The notes beneath the pieces were generated by a model. The model was not told the origin of the DNA. It was given only the letters and a program-made list of their open reading frames with translations, and did not search any database. A stretch of DNA of 64,000 nt from Chrysomallon squamiferum (Eukaryota; Mollusca; Gastropoda; Neomphalida; Peltospiridae). This document shows positions 62,701 through 64,000 of the stretch, one piece after another. The position numbers and the translations under genes are program-made. Within the stretch, counting starts at the first letter, position 1, and each line of letters starts with the position of its first letter. The stretch spans positions 14,857,842 through 14,921,841 of the forward strand of contig CM022679.1 of NCBI GenBank assembly GCA_012295275.1, given 5' to 3'.

Positions 62701-64000
62701 GATATTAAATATCGTTTTCTGCTAATTGGTAACAATATCATTTAATGACAGCTCAGTATAATCACTAGTATAATATGTAGAATATTATTTTTTTTATTTA
62801 TAATAACCAAGTTAAGTATTAAAAAATATCTTTCTATTGCTTGATAACACAAATTCATTTAGTAATAGCTCTGGGTATGTTCACTTGTATGATTGTCATG
62901 TTACCAACACACATTTTTCATATATAATAACAAAATACTTTTTAATATTAAAAACCACTTTCTGCTGTTTGGTATATAATCACTGGATAATTTATGAAAT
63001 AGCAGTTTTTTAGTATTAAAAAACACTTTCATATTATTGTTAATGCTATCTCATTTAATGATAATTTCAGATATAATCAGTCACTTGTAAATTGTCATTA
63101 ACCAAACATACAAGTCCAAAAATATATTTTTTGTTTGTTTGAAATAAGCAAAACACAACAGTAATTTCTTTACTTATTGTTTTCAGCAAAGAGTCGGGTG
63201 TGATAACACTGCGATCTCGCTATCCAAACATGTACATCCCCAGTGACTGTTTCAATGCAGTGTTCTCCTGGACAGACGCTTTCTGTCTGAACCAGCCATT
63301 TAAACTGGGCACCAGTTGTTCCTTCCATGTCATGCCAAAAGATGTTGAACCTCTGCATCCTAATGATGCAGTCCTCGATCCCCCAGATGCAGACCATCTC
63401 TATACAGCCAAGGTAATGGTGCCTTGCAATTCATGGGGAACATCATTTTTTCTTTTTCATTTCCATTTTTTTATTTTGGTTGTTTGTTTGATTTTTTTTG
63501 TTTCTTTTTTTTTTTTTTTTTTGTATTTCAGAATTCGCACTGTAGTTAAATGAATTTCTGAAGATGAAAATTTTGTTATTGGTAATGGATGGATGTAGAT
63601 ATTTTGTCAGATTTGTACCTATTCAGTGTTCCTAAGAAAGTATAGTGTAGAGCATTGGTACTGGTAGTGATAGAGAGCGAGGTAGTGTAGTGTAGTTTAC
63701 TGCAGTGCATGGGGTAGTGTAATATAGTGTAGTTCAGTGTAGTGTGGTGTGGGCCTGTGGGAGTGAGTGAAAAGGAAAGAAAACCAAATATTCTGGACAT
63801 GTGTGGTTTTTCATTTTCTTTTTTTTACATTTCAGGTGATGTTACTGTCTTCTCCACCTCTGGAGGAGCTGTACAAGAAATCGTGCAATCTGGCTGAAGA
63901 TAATACAGAAATGTTTCAGCACCCGACTCGTCTGTTGCAGTTTTTGGTGGGTGTGAGGGGCAAAAACGAGCCGATGGCTATAGGAGGGGCGTGGTCACCT
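59562..64000 (+). CDS. CCAR1: CCAR1 (CARP-1), cell division cycle and apoptosis regulator, 5' half
   Basis: Eight coding exons with consistent phases: 59562-59611, 59904-60076, 60653-60864, 61382-61502, 61840-62014, 62304-62568, 63187-63412 and 63836-64000, 462 codons so far. The start ATG (59563) gives MASQFGTAKNPPWART, matching the conserved CCAR1 N terminus. Residues about 118-185 form the S1-like RNA-binding domain (KQRVFTGTITKLHDNFGFVD, ARVLVEATYNANMPFKWNA). A poly-Gln run lies near residues 201-214. Residues about 250-320 are Arg/Asp/Ser-rich. From residue about 325, VVPRYVVQI, RYPNMYIPSDCFNAVFSWTD, LDPPDADHLYTAKVM and AIGGAWSP belong to the DBC1/CARP1 inactive-NUDIX-like domain. The SAP and EF-hand parts lie beyond the right edge. 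CCAR1 is a nuclear coactivator linking Mediator and nuclear receptors and acts in splicing and apoptosis signalling. Confidence 0.93.
59674..59716. repeat. (TG)n microsatellite in CCAR1 intron
   Basis: TG dinucleotide run with one T interruption, followed by (TTAA)n and (TTTA)n at about 59778-59840. Confidence 0.95.
63630..63760. repeat. Degenerate (GTGTA)n repeat in CCAR1 intron
   Basis: Irregular repetition of GTAGTGTAGT-like words between exons 7 and 8; non-coding. Confidence 0.75.

Overview
The window looks like nuclear DNA from an invertebrate animal, most likely a lophotrochozoan such as a mollusc (inferred, not proven). It is AT-rich and packed with long (GA)n, (TTA)n and (GTT)n microsatellites. 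Genes have GT-AG introns, and three genes can be named from their proteins: the last exon of DNAJC27 (+), all of RPL38 (-) and the 5' half of CCAR1 (+). There is no bacterial-style operon structure.

Region 1 (1-26 kb) is a minus-strand array of one gene family. Each full copy has a 21-codon first coding exon and one very long exon. The long exon encodes a TTC22-like TPR array followed by what I read as a C-terminal TIR-like domain. One copy is intact (23.2-25.8 kb) and one is open but cut by the left edge (1-1.6 kb). One is whole except for an in-frame stop inside the TIR-like domain (9.4-11.5 kb). One is a truncated pseudogene (11.8-13.3 kb). Two are fragments: a lone 3' end at 3.0 kb and a lone first exon at 20.2 kb. 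Spacers are diverged copies of a common repeat block plus one larger segmental duplication. (GA)n tracts sit at the break points of the damaged copies.

Region 2 (27-31 kb) holds a 1.5-kb minisatellite and the last exon of DNAJC27 on the opposite strand. I find no other DNAJC27 exon upstream, so the TPR-TIR array may lie inside a DNAJC27 intron. Region 3 (31-36.4 kb) is AT-rich spacer with degenerate minisatellites.

Region 4 (36.4-44.1 kb) holds a decayed ankyrin-repeat exon and a head-to-tail array of a 2.55-kb unit. Each unit carries a TATA box, a CRE palindrome and a conserved hairpin. Region 5 (44.3-47.2 kb) is the 3' part of a minus-strand gene with two VWA domains; six exons join in consistent phases.

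Region 6 (49.8-53.9 kb) is RPL38. The expected start codon at the end of exon 1 reads GTG, while an ATG sits at codon 6. Its second intron carries three related box C/D snoRNAs. CCAR1 starts about 1 kb away on the other strand and runs off the right edge. The strongest candidates for new biology are the TPR-TIR array, the RPL38 start-codon change, the intronic snoRNA triplet and the 2.55-kb promoter-bearing repeat.
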